From positions 372,001 to 436,000 of the forward strand of contig NZ_JBPPLZ010000001.1 of NCBI RefSeq assembly GCF_051535235.1: DNA of 64,000 nt, in the 5' to 3' direction. This document shows positions 1 to 7,734 of this stretch, one piece after another. The notes below the pieces were generated by a model. It saw only the letters and a list, made by a program, of their open reading frames with translations, ran no database searches and was not told the DNA's origin. The DNA is from Nitrobacter sp051535235. Lineage in GTDB: Bacteria; Pseudomonadota; Alphaproteobacteria; Rhizobiales; Xanthobacteraceae. Position 1 is the first letter of the stretch. Each line of letters opens with the position of its first letter. Made by a program: the position numbers and the translations under genes.

Positions 1-356
1 ATACGATAGAATTTTTGACTCATCACGTTCCGATCGGCCGCGAAATCCCGCACGCGGCGAGCGAAATAGCCATGAATGCCGGACATCAGGATCACCAGCG
101 CCAGCTTTCCCTGAAACCAGCCCGCCAGATACCATTGATGCACCCACATCATATAAAGCCCGAGCCCCCAGGCCACCATCATCGCCGGATTGATGATCGC
201 CTTGAAGAGCCGCCGCTCCATCACCTTGAAGGTCTCGGATTGTTTCGAGCCGATCTCGGCCTCGCAGTGATAAACGAACAGCCGCGGCAAATAGAGCATC
301 CCGGCCATCCAGGAAATCACCGCAATCACATGAAATGCCTTGATCCATTCGTACAT
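1..356 (-). CDS. hemJ: Protoporphyrinogen IX oxidase HemJ (partial, C-terminus off the window)
   Basis: Oxidises protoporphyrinogen IX to protoporphyrin IX in haem synthesis and is an integral inner-membrane protein. The reverse strand opens with MYEWIKAFHVIAVISWMAGM and continues through LYLPRLFVYHCEAE, a segment characteristic of the HemJ/UPF0093 family. The conserved His in KAFHVIA and the LPRLFVYH motif are both present. About 118 codons are visible and the frame runs off the left edge without a stop, so the last few tens of residues are missing. The ATG at 356-354 fits the usual HemJ N-terminus. The gene points away from ppsR, with 464 bp between the two starts. In related genomes hemJ lies near hemE and rho, close to the replication origin. 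Confidence 0.93.
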   Translation of the reverse strand, partial: MYEWIKAFHVIAVISWMAGMLYLPRLFVYHCEAEIGSKQSETFKVMERRLFKAIINPAMMVAWGLGLYMMWVHQWYLAGWFQGKLALVILMSGIHGYFARRVRDFAADRNVMSQKFYR

Positions 357-820
357 CGATCTTCTCGCTCGGATGACCCGACGGTCGTCAATCTGTCGGA
401 ACATACAGCCGGCATCCGGGTTATTCCGGCGACGGATAGAGACCTGATCGGGACGATCTCCGCAAGCGACTCTTTTCTAAAAATTACTTTTTAGATTCTT
501 AAAGTTTGAGTCTAAGTGGCGGTGAATTCGGCGGGCACAATTCTGTCCCGGCTCTTTCAAAAGCTTCTTCACAACGCTGCCGAATTAAGACCTGCTCAGC
601 CGCGAAACCGAAAGATCGTTAGCAGCGCAAACACTTACGCGTTGTTGGGCTGCAATTACCCAGAGACATTTCCACACAGTCTCATTATCATAGCCGGTGA
701 TCGACGGAGTTATCACTGCCGTGAGGCCTGTGAGCAAAAACCCCGGTTATCCCGCGGTCCTTGCCGGATGAGCCCTATCGCGGTTCGAACTCCACAGCGA
801 TGCACAGGTATTCAGGGGTC
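357..820. other. Candidate chromosomal replication origin (oriC), hemJ-ppsR intergenic region
   Basis: This 464 bp gap between divergent hemJ and ppsR has no convincing gene. It holds a strongly AT-rich run at about 471-512 in an otherwise G+C-rich window. Three GANTC (CcrM methylation) sites lie within 45 bp, at 468-472, 494-498 and 508-512. Words close to the DnaA box TTATCCACA follow: TTACCCAGA at 656-664 and ATTTCCACA at 668-676, each 7 of 9, plus weaker ones at 729-737 (reverse) and 747-755. In Caulobacter and Sinorhizobium the origin lies between hemE and the ppsR homologue, so position and content agree. The box matches are imperfect and function is inferred. Confidence 0.5.
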
Positions 821-1672
821 ATGGCGCCCATCACCGGCAGCAATTTTCATCTTCATCTGGTGTCTGATTCGACCGGCGAGACGCTGATCACGGTGTCGCG
901 TGCGGTCGCCGCCCAATATGCCAACCTCACGCCGGTCGAACACGTCTACCCGCTGGTGCGCAGCCAGAAGCAGCTCGACCGCGTTCTTGCGGAAATCGAG
1001 GAAACGCCGGGAATCGTTTTGTTCACGCTCCTGGAAAAGGATCTGGTCGAGCGTCTCGAAGCCAAGTGCCAGGAAATCAACAGCCCGAGTCTTTCGATTA
1101 TCGGTCCTGTGATGCAGTTGTTTCAGGCCTATCTCGGCGCTTCCACGATCGGCCGAGTCGGCGCGCAGCATACGCTGAACGCGGACTACTTCAGGCGTAT
1201 CGACGCCTTGAACTACACCATGATGCATGACGACGGACAGCATGTCGAAGGGCTGGAGGAGGCCGACGTCGTTCTGGTCGGAGTGTCGCGCACGTCGAAA
1301 ACGCCAACGTCGGTCTATCTTGCCAACCGCGGCATCCGCACTGCGAACGTGCCGCTGGTGCCGGGCATCGCCATCCCGCGTCAACTGGAAACTCTGAAAA
1401 AGCCCCTGATCGTCAGCCTTCATGCAGCGCCCGAGCGTCTCATTCAGGTCCGGCAGAACCGGCTGTTGAGCATCGGCTCGGGTGCCGGCAACGAGACCTA
1501 TATCGATCGCCAATCGGTTACCGATGAAGTGACCTATGCCCGCCGCCTCAGCGCGAAGCACGACTGGGTCCAGCTCGACGTCACGCGCCGGTCGATCGAA
1601 GAGACCGCCGCAGCGATCATGAAGCTGTTTGCGGATCGGCAACGGCAGCGGCAGGCGGAGCAGGGTCGGTGA
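821..1672 (+). CDS. ppsR: Pyruvate, phosphate dikinase regulatory protein (DUF299)
   Basis: Bifunctional kinase/phosphorylase that switches pyruvate phosphate dikinase or PEP synthase off and on by ADP-dependent threonine phosphorylation and Pi-dependent removal. The 283-residue product has the family N-terminus HLHLVSDSTGET (residues 10-21) and the P-loop-like GVSRTSKTPTS at about 154-164, followed by the conserved NRGIRTANVPLVPG. An in-frame start exists at 761, but the ATG at 821 gives the usual N-terminus and follows AGGGG closely. It overlaps maf by 4 bp, so the two are likely translationally coupled. This is the homologue of the first gene beside the origin in Caulobacter and Sinorhizobium. 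Confidence 0.93.
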   Translation: MAPITGSNFHLHLVSDSTGETLITVSRAVAAQYANLTPVEHVYPLVRSQKQLDRVLAEIEETPGIVLFTLLEKDLVERLEAKCQEINSPSLSIIGPVMQLFQAYLGASTIGRVGAQHTLNADYFRRIDALNYTMMHDDGQHVEGLEEADVVLVGVSRTSKTPTSVYLANRGIRTANVPLVPGIAIPRQLETLKKPLIVSLHAAPERLIQVRQNRLLSIGSGAGNETYIDRQSVTDEVTYARRLSAKHDWVQLDVTRRSIEETAAAIMKLFADRQRQRQAEQGR

Positions 1673-2280
1673 CGCCGGTCTGGCTCGAACCGAAGCCCTT
1701 GATCCTGGCATCGCAAAGTCAGGTTCGCCAGGCATTGCTTGCAAATGCCGGCCTGTCATTCGAGACTATTCCAGCCGCGATCGACGAGCGAGCCGTTCAG
1801 CGGAATTCGGGCCTGACCAAGGGCGATGAAATCGCCGTTTGCCTGGCCCGCGAAAAAGCTCGCGAAGTTTCGTCGCGCTCGCCCGGCCGCTACGTCATTG
1901 GAGCCGATCAAACGCTTGAATCCGATGGCCATCTGTTCAACAAACCGGCTGGCCGCGTGGGGGCTGCGGAACACCTGCGCGTGCTGTCCGGCCGGACGCA
2001 CACCTTGCACGCCGGTGTCGCGATCGTGCGCGACGGCAGGCCGCTCTTTGAAAATGTATCGGCCGCCCACATGACGATGCGGGATATGAGCGAGGAAGCG
2101 ATCGAGACTTATCTGAATGCGGCTGGCGATGCGGCTAACGCGAGCGTCGGCGCCTATCAGCTCGAGAAGCTGGGCGTCCACCTGTTCAGCCGGATCGAGG
2201 GCGACCATTTCACCATTCTCGGCTTGCCGCTGCTGCCGCTGCTTGCTTTTCTGCGCGGCCAGGGGCTGCTGTCGCTGTGA
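1669..2280 (+). CDS. maf: Maf-family nucleoside triphosphate pyrophosphatase
   Basis: House-cleaning pyrophosphatase that hydrolyses non-canonical or excess nucleoside triphosphates in the cytoplasm. It has 203 residues. The phosphate-binding N-terminus reads ILASQSQVRQALL (12-24), where most family members have SxSPRR; the proline and first arginine are replaced by Gln-Val while Arg20 is kept. The catalytic Asp lies in IGADQTLE (Asp80), the form common in alphaproteobacterial paralogues. Other conserved blocks are REKAREV and SVGAYQLEKLG near the C-terminus. It starts at a GTG overlapping the ppsR stop. Downstream comes coaE after 16 bp; aroE, which lies between maf and coaE in several relatives, is not there. 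Confidence 0.9.
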   Translation: MTPVWLEPKPLILASQSQVRQALLANAGLSFETIPAAIDERAVQRNSGLTKGDEIAVCLAREKAREVSSRSPGRYVIGADQTLESDGHLFNKPAGRVGAAEHLRVLSGRTHTLHAGVAIVRDGRPLFENVSAAHMTMRDMSEEAIETYLNAAGDAANASVGAYQLEKLGVHLFSRIEGDHFTILGLPLLPLLAFLRGQGLLSL

Positions 2281-2296
2281 CGTCGGGTGTTCGCAC

Positions 2297-2896
2297 ATGC
2301 TGGTGCTTGGGCTGACCGGATCGATCGGAATGGGGAAATCGACCACCGCCAGGCTTTTTTCGGAAGCCGGGGTGCCGGTTTACGATGCCGACGCGACCGT
2401 TCACAAAATTTACGAAGGGGAGGCGGCACCAGCCGTCGAGGCGGCGTTTCCGGGAACGACTGTCCATGGCAAGGTCGACCGCGAGAAGCTGTCGGCAAGG
2501 GTCGTGCACGACGCTGCCGCCATGACACGGCTCGAGCAGATCGTGCATCCGATGCTGCACGCGCATCGTCAGGCGTTTCTTGACGGGGCCGAGCGATCGG
2601 GCGCCGATGTGGCGGTGGTGGACGTGCCGCTGCTGTTCGAAACCGGCGGCGAGAAGAATGTCGACGTGGTCGTCGTCGTCACCACGACGCCGGACGTTCA
2701 ACGCGAGCGCATCCTGGCGCGAGACAACATGACCGGCGACAAGCTGACGACGATCCTGGCCCGGCAATTACCCGACGCTGAAAAGCGCAGCCGGGCAGAT
2801 TTCGTAGTGGACACTTCGCATGGTATCGACCATGTGCGCGAGCGCATCCGGGAAATTCTGGCGCAGGCTGCTAAAATGCCGCGACGGCGTCCCTGA
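2297..2896 (+). CDS. coaE: Dephospho-CoA kinase
   Basis: Phosphorylates the 3'-hydroxyl of dephospho-CoA, the last step of coenzyme A synthesis. It has 199 residues, a normal family length. The P-loop is at residues 8-16 (GSIGMGKST). The substrate-binding segment VYDADATVHKIY follows, then HPMLHAHRQ and the DVPLLFETGG motif, all diagnostic of CoaE. The ATG at 2297 is the natural start; a longer reading upstream only translates the end of maf in another frame. It sits between maf and dnaQ with short spacers, apparently in the ppsR-maf-coaE-dnaQ operon. coaA, the first enzyme of the same pathway, ends the his cluster further along. Confidence 0.95.
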   Translation: MLVLGLTGSIGMGKSTTARLFSEAGVPVYDADATVHKIYEGEAAPAVEAAFPGTTVHGKVDREKLSARVVHDAAAMTRLEQIVHPMLHAHRQAFLDGAERSGADVAVVDVPLLFETGGEKNVDVVVVVTTTPDVQRERILARDNMTGDKLTTILARQLPDAEKRSRADFVVDTSHGIDHVRERIREILAQAAKMPRRRP

Positions 2897-2916
2897 TTCG
2901 CGAGTCCGAAGGAATT

Positions 2917-3615
2917 ATGCGCGAAATCGTTCTCGATACGGAAACAACCGGCCTTGATCCGCTGCGCGGCGATCGTCTGGTCGAAATCGGGTGTGTTGAA
3001 ATCTTCAATCGCATGCCGACGGGGCAAACGTTTCACCGCTACATCAATCCGGAACGCGACATGCCGCAGGAAGCGTTCGCGGTGCATGGCCTGTCGAGTG
3101 AATTTCTTGCCGATAAGCCGCTGTTCGCGCAGATCGTGGATGAGTTTCTGGAATTTGTCGGCGACGCGCCGCTTGTCATCCACAACGCCTCGTTCGATAT
3201 CGGCTTCATCAATGCGGAACTCGATCGCCTCAAGCGGCAGGCGATCGAGCGAGAGCGGCTGGTGGATACGCTGCTGCTGGCGCGACGGAAGCATCCCGGC
3301 GTGTCGAACCGGCTCGACGATCTCTGCTCGCGTTACGCCATCGATAACAGTCGCCGGACCAAACACGGGGCGTTGCTCGACGCGGAACTGCTCGCGGAAG
3401 TCTATATCGATCTGATCGGCGCCCGGCAGTCGCAATTGATCCTGGTGGAATCAGTGTCCCGTCAGAGCGGCGGAACCCTCGATATGCCGAGACGTCAACG
3501 CCCTGCGCCGCTGGCGCCGCGCGTGACCGATGCCGACCGCATCGCGCATCGCGATTTCATCGCGACGCTCGGCGAGAAGGCAATCTGGATGGAATTCGCC
3601 GGAAACGAGGCTTGA
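2917..3615 (+). CDS. dnaQ: DNA polymerase III epsilon subunit (3'-5' proofreading exonuclease)
   Basis: Proofreading subunit of the replicative polymerase. The 232 residues carry the DEDDh exonuclease signature: Asp7 and Glu9 in LDTETTG, Asp in HNASFDIGF, and His150 and Asp155 in KHGALLDAELL. After the nuclease domain (about 1-175) comes a Pro/Arg-rich linker (about 190-205) and a C-terminal segment likely to bind the polymerase alpha subunit. It is the last gene of the ppsR-maf-coaE-dnaQ cluster, 20 bp after coaE. Downstream is a repeat and then secB on the opposite strand. Confidence 0.95.
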   Translation: MREIVLDTETTGLDPLRGDRLVEIGCVEIFNRMPTGQTFHRYINPERDMPQEAFAVHGLSSEFLADKPLFAQIVDEFLEFVGDAPLVIHNASFDIGFINAELDRLKRQAIERERLVDTLLLARRKHPGVSNRLDDLCSRYAIDNSRRTKHGALLDAELLAEVYIDLIGARQSQLILVESVSRQSGGTLDMPRRQRPAPLAPRVTDADRIAHRDFIATLGEKAIWMEFAGNEA

Positions 3616-3639
3616 AGCAGACCCGACCAAGCTGAAAGA

Positions 3640-3763
3640 GCTTGGCGTTTTCGAGCGAAACACGCCCTCCGCCTGCCCGAGGGTGGAACCAGTTCGGGTC
3701 AAGAAACGCGTCAAAACCAGATCACGGAGCCTTGTTTCTGATCCATCAGACTCGAAAGGCTAT
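3640..3763 (+). repeat. Extragenic repeat family A, degenerate copy
   Basis: The stretch begins GCGTTTTCGAGCGAA, continues with CAAGAAACGCGTCAAAACC and ends with an imperfect TTTCTGATCCATCAGA palindrome, the same order of blocks as the copies at 19617-19722, 36955-37081 and 62043-62147. It shares with the 36955 copy a G+C-rich middle insert containing CCCGAGGG. It lies between the convergent dnaQ and secB genes. No other gene is visible between 3616 and 3893. Confidence 0.7.
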
Positions 3764-3893
3764 CGATAAAGGCTCCAGAGTCTGAATCAGCGCAGTTGAG
3801 TCAGACCCTTATCCTTCCTTCACGATTGAGCGCGACGCGTCCGAAAACCGGTCCACCTTGCGCACGCGCGAGCCCTTCGCGTCGGGATTAGCG

Positions 3894-4382
3894 TCAGCTT
3901 GGCTGTTGTTGCTGCTGTTGGGCCGCCGCCTGACGTTCCATGTTTTGCCGGTACAGGCTCACAAAATCGATGGGATCGAGCATCAGCGGTGGGAATCCGC
4001 CGTCGCGAACAACCGTCGCAACAATTTCGCGCGCGAACGGGAACAACAGCCGCGGGCATTCGATCATGACCAGTGGATGCAGGTTTTCCTGGGGAACGTT
4101 GACGATCCGGAACACGCCCGCATAGGCCAGTTCGAAACTGAACATCAGCTTGCCGGTATGTTCGGCCTTGCCCTCGACCTTGAGCACCACCTCGTAGTCG
4201 TTCTCCGCGACATTGGTGGCGCCGACATTGATTTGAACGCTGATCGAGGGAGGCGCTTGCTGCGGGGCAAGCGAGGCAGGCGCATTGGGATTCTCGAAAG
4301 AGAGATCCTTAGTGTATTGAGCCAGCACATTCAACTGGGGTGAAGGGCCCGCCTCGGGAGGTGTGCCGTTGCCGTTGGTCAT
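3894..4382 (-). CDS. secB: Protein-export chaperone SecB
   Basis: Tetrameric cytosolic chaperone that keeps preproteins unfolded and passes them to SecA. It has 162 residues. Family blocks in order are LNVLAQYTKDLSFENPNAP, INVGATNV, YEVVLKVEG, YAGVFRI, and the highly conserved IECPRLLFPFAREIVA, then GGFPPLMLDPIDF. The C-terminus is a glutamine run (QQQQQQ), variable in the family. It is transcribed towards dnaQ. The ATG at 4382 is the only sensible start. Confidence 0.96.
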   Translation of the reverse strand: MTNGNGTPPEAGPSPQLNVLAQYTKDLSFENPNAPASLAPQQAPPSISVQINVGATNVAENDYEVVLKVEGKAEHTGKLMFSFELAYAGVFRIVNVPQENLHPLVMIECPRLLFPFAREIVATVVRDGGFPPLMLDPIDFVSLYRQNMERQAAAQQQQQQPS

Positions 4383-4841
4383 TTGGATGTCTCCTGAAAC
4401 GTTTCAAGCGAAGTCGGGGAATGAGGCTTGCTTGAAGGGGCAAATTGCCGCGCCGCCGCGAGTGGCTATCACAAGCCTGCCGCTGTCCACAAGGACGGCG
4501 GGACCCTCGGGAGGGTCCCTGGCTGAGGTTGCTCGTCAGTTTTGCCTCGGAGCTTTCGGAAAAAATGCCGCAGGTTGCACTACCGAGCGGCTTAAACTGT
4601 TGAAGGAACGCGTTTTCTAGCCGCAATCCGATTTCCCCTTTGATCGGAAACGCGCTATTGTTCTTTCAAGACGGCATTTCAGGAGACAACTCCCCGATCA
4701 CGTTCGTTATGCTAAAACGCGCCCTTGGCCGGATTGGATATCATACCTACATTATCGACGCCGTCTGATGCGAACCTGTGACCCCCCGCTGGACCTTCGT
4801 TCGCCGGACGAGAACCAGACCGATCAGAAAGTGAAGACGAA
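4383..4841. other. Intergenic region between secB and timA
   Basis: I see no gene here; short frames on both strands match nothing recognisable. A perfect hairpin with arms 4500-4507 (GGGACCCT) and 4512-4519 (AGGGTCCC) stands in the middle but has no T run after it. The region must hold the divergent promoters of secB and timA. fxsA, often a neighbour of secB and timA in Rhizobiales, is absent. Confidence 0.6.
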
Positions 4842-5546
4842 GTGGATATTTACACCATCATTTTTCTGGCGCTGGCGGTTTTTATCTTCCTGCGTCTGCG
4901 CAGCGTCCTGGGACAGCGCACCGGAAGTGAGCGTCCGCCTTACGACCGTGCGACGCGCGAAGTTCTGCATGGCGCGAAGGACAACAATGTTGTTCCGGTA
5001 CCGGGCGCCGTGATCGATCAGGCCCCGTCGGGGCCCACGGCCGATGTGACGTCGGCCTCCGAGCGATGGAAAAATCTGACCGAGCCCGGCACGCCCCTCG
5101 CCCTCGGGCTCGATGCCATCGCGGCTCAGGATTCGTCTTTCGATCCGAAGCATTTCCTCAGTGGCGCGCGCAGCGCCTACGAAATGATTGTGCTGGCGTT
5201 CGCCAACGGCGATCGCCGGACCTTGAAGGACTTGTTGTCGACGGACGTCTATGACAGCTTCGACGCCGCCATCAAGGACCGGGAGAAACTCGAACAGCAG
5301 ACGGAAACGCGGTTTGTCTCGATCGACAAAGTGGAACTGATCGGCGCGGAATTGCGTGACGGCGCGGAGCAACTGACCGTTCGCTTCATCTCGCAGATGA
5401 TTTCGATCACGCGCGACAAGTCGGGAGCAATTGTCGACGGAAACCCTGAGAAGATTTCCGATATCACCGATGTTTGGACGTTTGCCCGCGATATCGCTTC
5501 GCGCGATCCGAACTGGAAACTGGTTGGCACCGGAAGCGCCAGCTGA
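4842..5546 (+). CDS. timA: Tim44/TimA-family inner-membrane-associated protein
   Basis: Bacterial relative of the mitochondrial import factor Tim44. It has 234 residues. One N-terminal transmembrane segment (about 3-19, IYTIIFLALAVFIFLRL) is followed by a low-complexity linker to about residue 70. The Tim44-like domain starts near FDPKHFLSGARSAYEMIVLAFANGD and ends with VDGNPEKISDITDVWTFARD. The start is a GTG at 4842; there is no in-frame ATG upstream. Its 3' end overlaps the likely start of mltA. The exact role in bacteria is poorly known; import-complex-like membrane tethering is an inference from the family. Confidence 0.88.
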   Translation: MDIYTIIFLALAVFIFLRLRSVLGQRTGSERPPYDRATREVLHGAKDNNVVPVPGAVIDQAPSGPTADVTSASERWKNLTEPGTPLALGLDAIAAQDSSFDPKHFLSGARSAYEMIVLAFANGDRRTLKDLLSTDVYDSFDAAIKDREKLEQQTETRFVSIDKVELIGAELRDGAEQLTVRFISQMISITRDKSGAIVDGNPEKISDITDVWTFARDIASRDPNWKLVGTGSAS

Positions 5547-7050
5547 TCTTTCTCGGTTAAAATGGTGCGCAGTCGGATTTTGCGTCGCCGCCGTGCTTGT
5601 GCCTGCCGCGGTCGAAGCGCGGCACGTCCCGCGTCATCCGGTCTGGCCGTTCGAAATCGCGGGCGGTCAATATATGCCGGTGGCATGGGCCGATGTCGCC
5701 GGCTGGAAAGACGACGATCACCTTGAAGCATTCAGGGCCTTTCGCAGAAGCTGCCGTGCGGTAACGGCGCGGCAGCCCCCGGCCGTCAGTCAGAAAGCGC
5801 TGGGCGCGTCATTGCGGGAGCCGTGCCGCGCCGCCAACATGGCCGATATATCGAAAGACGCCAGCGCCCGCGCCTTCTTCGAAAGCCGCTTCCGGCCGGT
5901 GCGGATTTCGCGTCTCGGCGAAGCCGACGGCTTTGTCACGGGCTATTACGAGCCTGTTATCGACGGCTCGCGCACCCGAACGGACGTCTACACCGTGCCG
6001 GTTTACCGGCGTCCCTCGAATCTTTTCGTCCGGGGTTTCACGCAGAACTCACCGAGCCTGCCGAACAGCGGACCCGTATATCGCAAGATCGGCCGCCGAA
6101 AGCTTGTCCCCTACTATGACCGCGCCGAAATCGAGGATGGCGCGATTGCAGGCCGCGGCCTTGAGATCTGCTGGCTCAAGAGCCAGACCGATCTGCTCTT
6201 CACGCAAATCCAGGGCTCCGCGCGCGTCCGTCTCGAGGACGGCTCGACGCTGCGCATCAACTATGATTCCTATAATGGATATCCCTATACCGCCGTCGGC
6301 CGTATCCTGATCGAGCGCAACATCATCCCGAAGGACCAGATGTCGATGCAGCGCATCAGGCAGTGGATGAATGAGAACCCGGATGGAGCCAAGGAGTTGC
6401 GCCGCCAAAACCGGTCATATGTCTTCTTCCACGAGGTGAAGCTCTCGGATCATGACGAGGCGGTCGGCGCGCAGGGCGTGCCGCTGGCGCCCGGCCGCTC
6501 GATCGCGGTCGATAAATCGCTACATGTCTACGGCACGCCGTTCTTCATCGAAGGGGAATTGCCGATCGAATCCGAACAGGCGAAAACCCCGTTCCATCGA
6601 CTGATGATCGCGCAGGATACCGGCTCGGCGATCGTCGGCCCGGCTCGCGCCGACCTTTACTTCGGCGCAGGTTCGGAAGCAGGCCGCATATCGGGCCGTC
6701 TGCGCCACAATATGCATTTCGTGATGCTTGTACCGAACAGCCTCGATCCCGCCGTGAGCGGCAGAACCATGCCGCTTCCGGAAAAGCGGCCCTCGGCAAG
6801 GATCGCAAAGCTGTTTCCGCCGAAGCATCAGAAGCCGGACGGCCGCAAGGCCGCCCCGCAACAGTCCGTATCCTCACCCGTTGCCCCGGCTGCCAAGCCG
6901 GCTGGACCTGCTGCCGTGCCGGCGGCGAAAGCCGAGTCCTCGGAAGCCGCTCCGCCTCCGGTGGTGCGGCCCGGCGTCGGGTCCGAAGTCAGGTCCGATC
7001 GTCAGCGGGCGCGTCATCACCGCCGGCGCTGGCATCGCCCGATCCGATGA
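5524..7050 (+). CDS. mltA: Membrane-bound lytic murein transglycosylase A
   Basis: Cleaves the glycan strand of peptidoglycan to 1,6-anhydro-muropeptides in the periplasm. The N-terminus holds a hydrophobic signal segment ending in AAVEA. The MltA barrel follows (VTGYYEPVIDGSRTRTD, FTQIQGSARVRLEDG, YDSYNGYPYTAVG), then the 3D domain with DTGSAIVGPARADLYFG, where the catalytic Asp lies. The tail beyond about residue 425 is Ala/Pro/Lys-rich. No ATG or GTG upstream of the signal segment leaves a sensible peptide. I chose the TTG at 5524, which overlaps timA by 23 bp; the frame is open back to 5431. The stop overlaps the smr start (ATGA). Confidence 0.88.
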   Translation: MAPEAPADLSRLKWCAVGFCVAAVLVPAAVEARHVPRHPVWPFEIAGGQYMPVAWADVAGWKDDDHLEAFRAFRRSCRAVTARQPPAVSQKALGASLREPCRAANMADISKDASARAFFESRFRPVRISRLGEADGFVTGYYEPVIDGSRTRTDVYTVPVYRRPSNLFVRGFTQNSPSLPNSGPVYRKIGRRKLVPYYDRAEIEDGAIAGRGLEICWLKSQTDLLFTQIQGSARVRLEDGSTLRINYDSYNGYPYTAVGRILIERNIIPKDQMSMQRIRQWMNENPDGAKELRRQNRSYVFFHEVKLSDHDEAVGAQGVPLAPGRSIAVDKSLHVYGTPFFIEGELPIESEQAKTPFHRLMIAQDTGSAIVGPARADLYFGAGSEAGRISGRLRHNMHFVMLVPNSLDPAVSGRTMPLPEKRPSARIAKLFPPKHQKPDGRKAAPQQSVSSPVAPAAKPAGPAAVPAAKAESSEAAPPPVVRPGVGSEVRSDRQRARHHRRRWHRPIR

Positions 7051-7628
7051 AACGCCCGTCGTCGGATGCCTTCGCACGGCCGCGCCGCCAGCGCGTTCTT
7101 ACCGATGCCGAACGTCAGTTGTGGGAAAGCGTCGCCGCACAGGCGAAACCGTTACGCAAACGCCCTCGGTCGACTGGAGTTTCCGTGCCATCGCGCGAGG
7201 CAGCAGGCATCGCGGTGCCGTCCGCTTCGGCGCCAAAGCCGACCTCGCCCGACGTCGCCAAAGTCAAAAGGACCAAAGCTCCGCCGCCCGTATCGCTCAC
7301 ACGACGCGAGCGATCGCAACTGTCGCGGGGACGCAAAGACATCGATGCACGGATCGATCTGCATGGCCTGACCCAGGCGCGCGCGCATCGCGCTCTGCTC
7401 CACTTTTTGCAGAAGGCCTCGGGTGATGGCCTCACTTTTGTACTCGTCATTACCGGCAAGGGCCGCGCGACGGGTACAATCGCCGAACCAGGCGTGCTTC
7501 GTCGGAGGGTCCCGCAGTGGTTAGCCCTCCCGGAGTTCCGCTCGCTGGTCGCCGGCTTCGATGAGGCGCATGTCGGCCATGGCGGCGAGGGCGCGTTGTA
7601 TGTCCGCTTGCGACGCGCGCGGAGTTAG
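7047..7628 (+). CDS. Smr domain protein (MutS2-type endonuclease domain)
   Basis: The 193-residue protein has a basic, disordered N-terminal half and a C-terminal Smr domain: IDLHGLTQARAHRALLHFL (about 104-122), the VITGKG loop and the closing GALYVRLRR. Smr domains nick DNA or RNA. Stand-alone Smr proteins beside mltA are common in alphaproteobacteria, and their role is not established. It starts at an ATGA overlap with mltA. Its TAG stop lies inside the left arm of the inverted-repeat element at 7625-7733. Confidence 0.9.
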   Translation: MKRPSSDAFARPRRQRVLTDAERQLWESVAAQAKPLRKRPRSTGVSVPSREAAGIAVPSASAPKPTSPDVAKVKRTKAPPPVSLTRRERSQLSRGRKDIDARIDLHGLTQARAHRALLHFLQKASGDGLTFVLVITGKGRATGTIAEPGVLRRRVPQWLALPEFRSLVAGFDEAHVGHGGEGALYVRLRRARS

Positions 7629-7733
7629 CAGGCTGTTGAAAAAGTCCGTTTGACCATGAACGCATCCGAATCCAGACGTGAACGAAACCGAATCGGAACG
7701 GGAACCTCGTTCACTTTTTCAACAGCCTGTTAA
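7625..7733. mobile_element. Short inverted-repeat element (MITE-like or IS remnant) between smr and hslU
   Basis: Arms of 21 bp at 7625-7645 and 7713-7733 are inverted copies with a single mismatch; the core is CAGGCTGTTGAAAAAGT. They enclose 67 bp with no coding capacity. AGGCTGTTGAAAAAGT resembles termini of several transposon families, so this could be a MITE or a collapsed insertion sequence. The left arm contains the smr stop codon, and the right arm ends one base before the hslU stop codon. It may also act as a two-way terminator for these convergent genes. Confidence 0.6.
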
Positions 7734-7734
7734 C

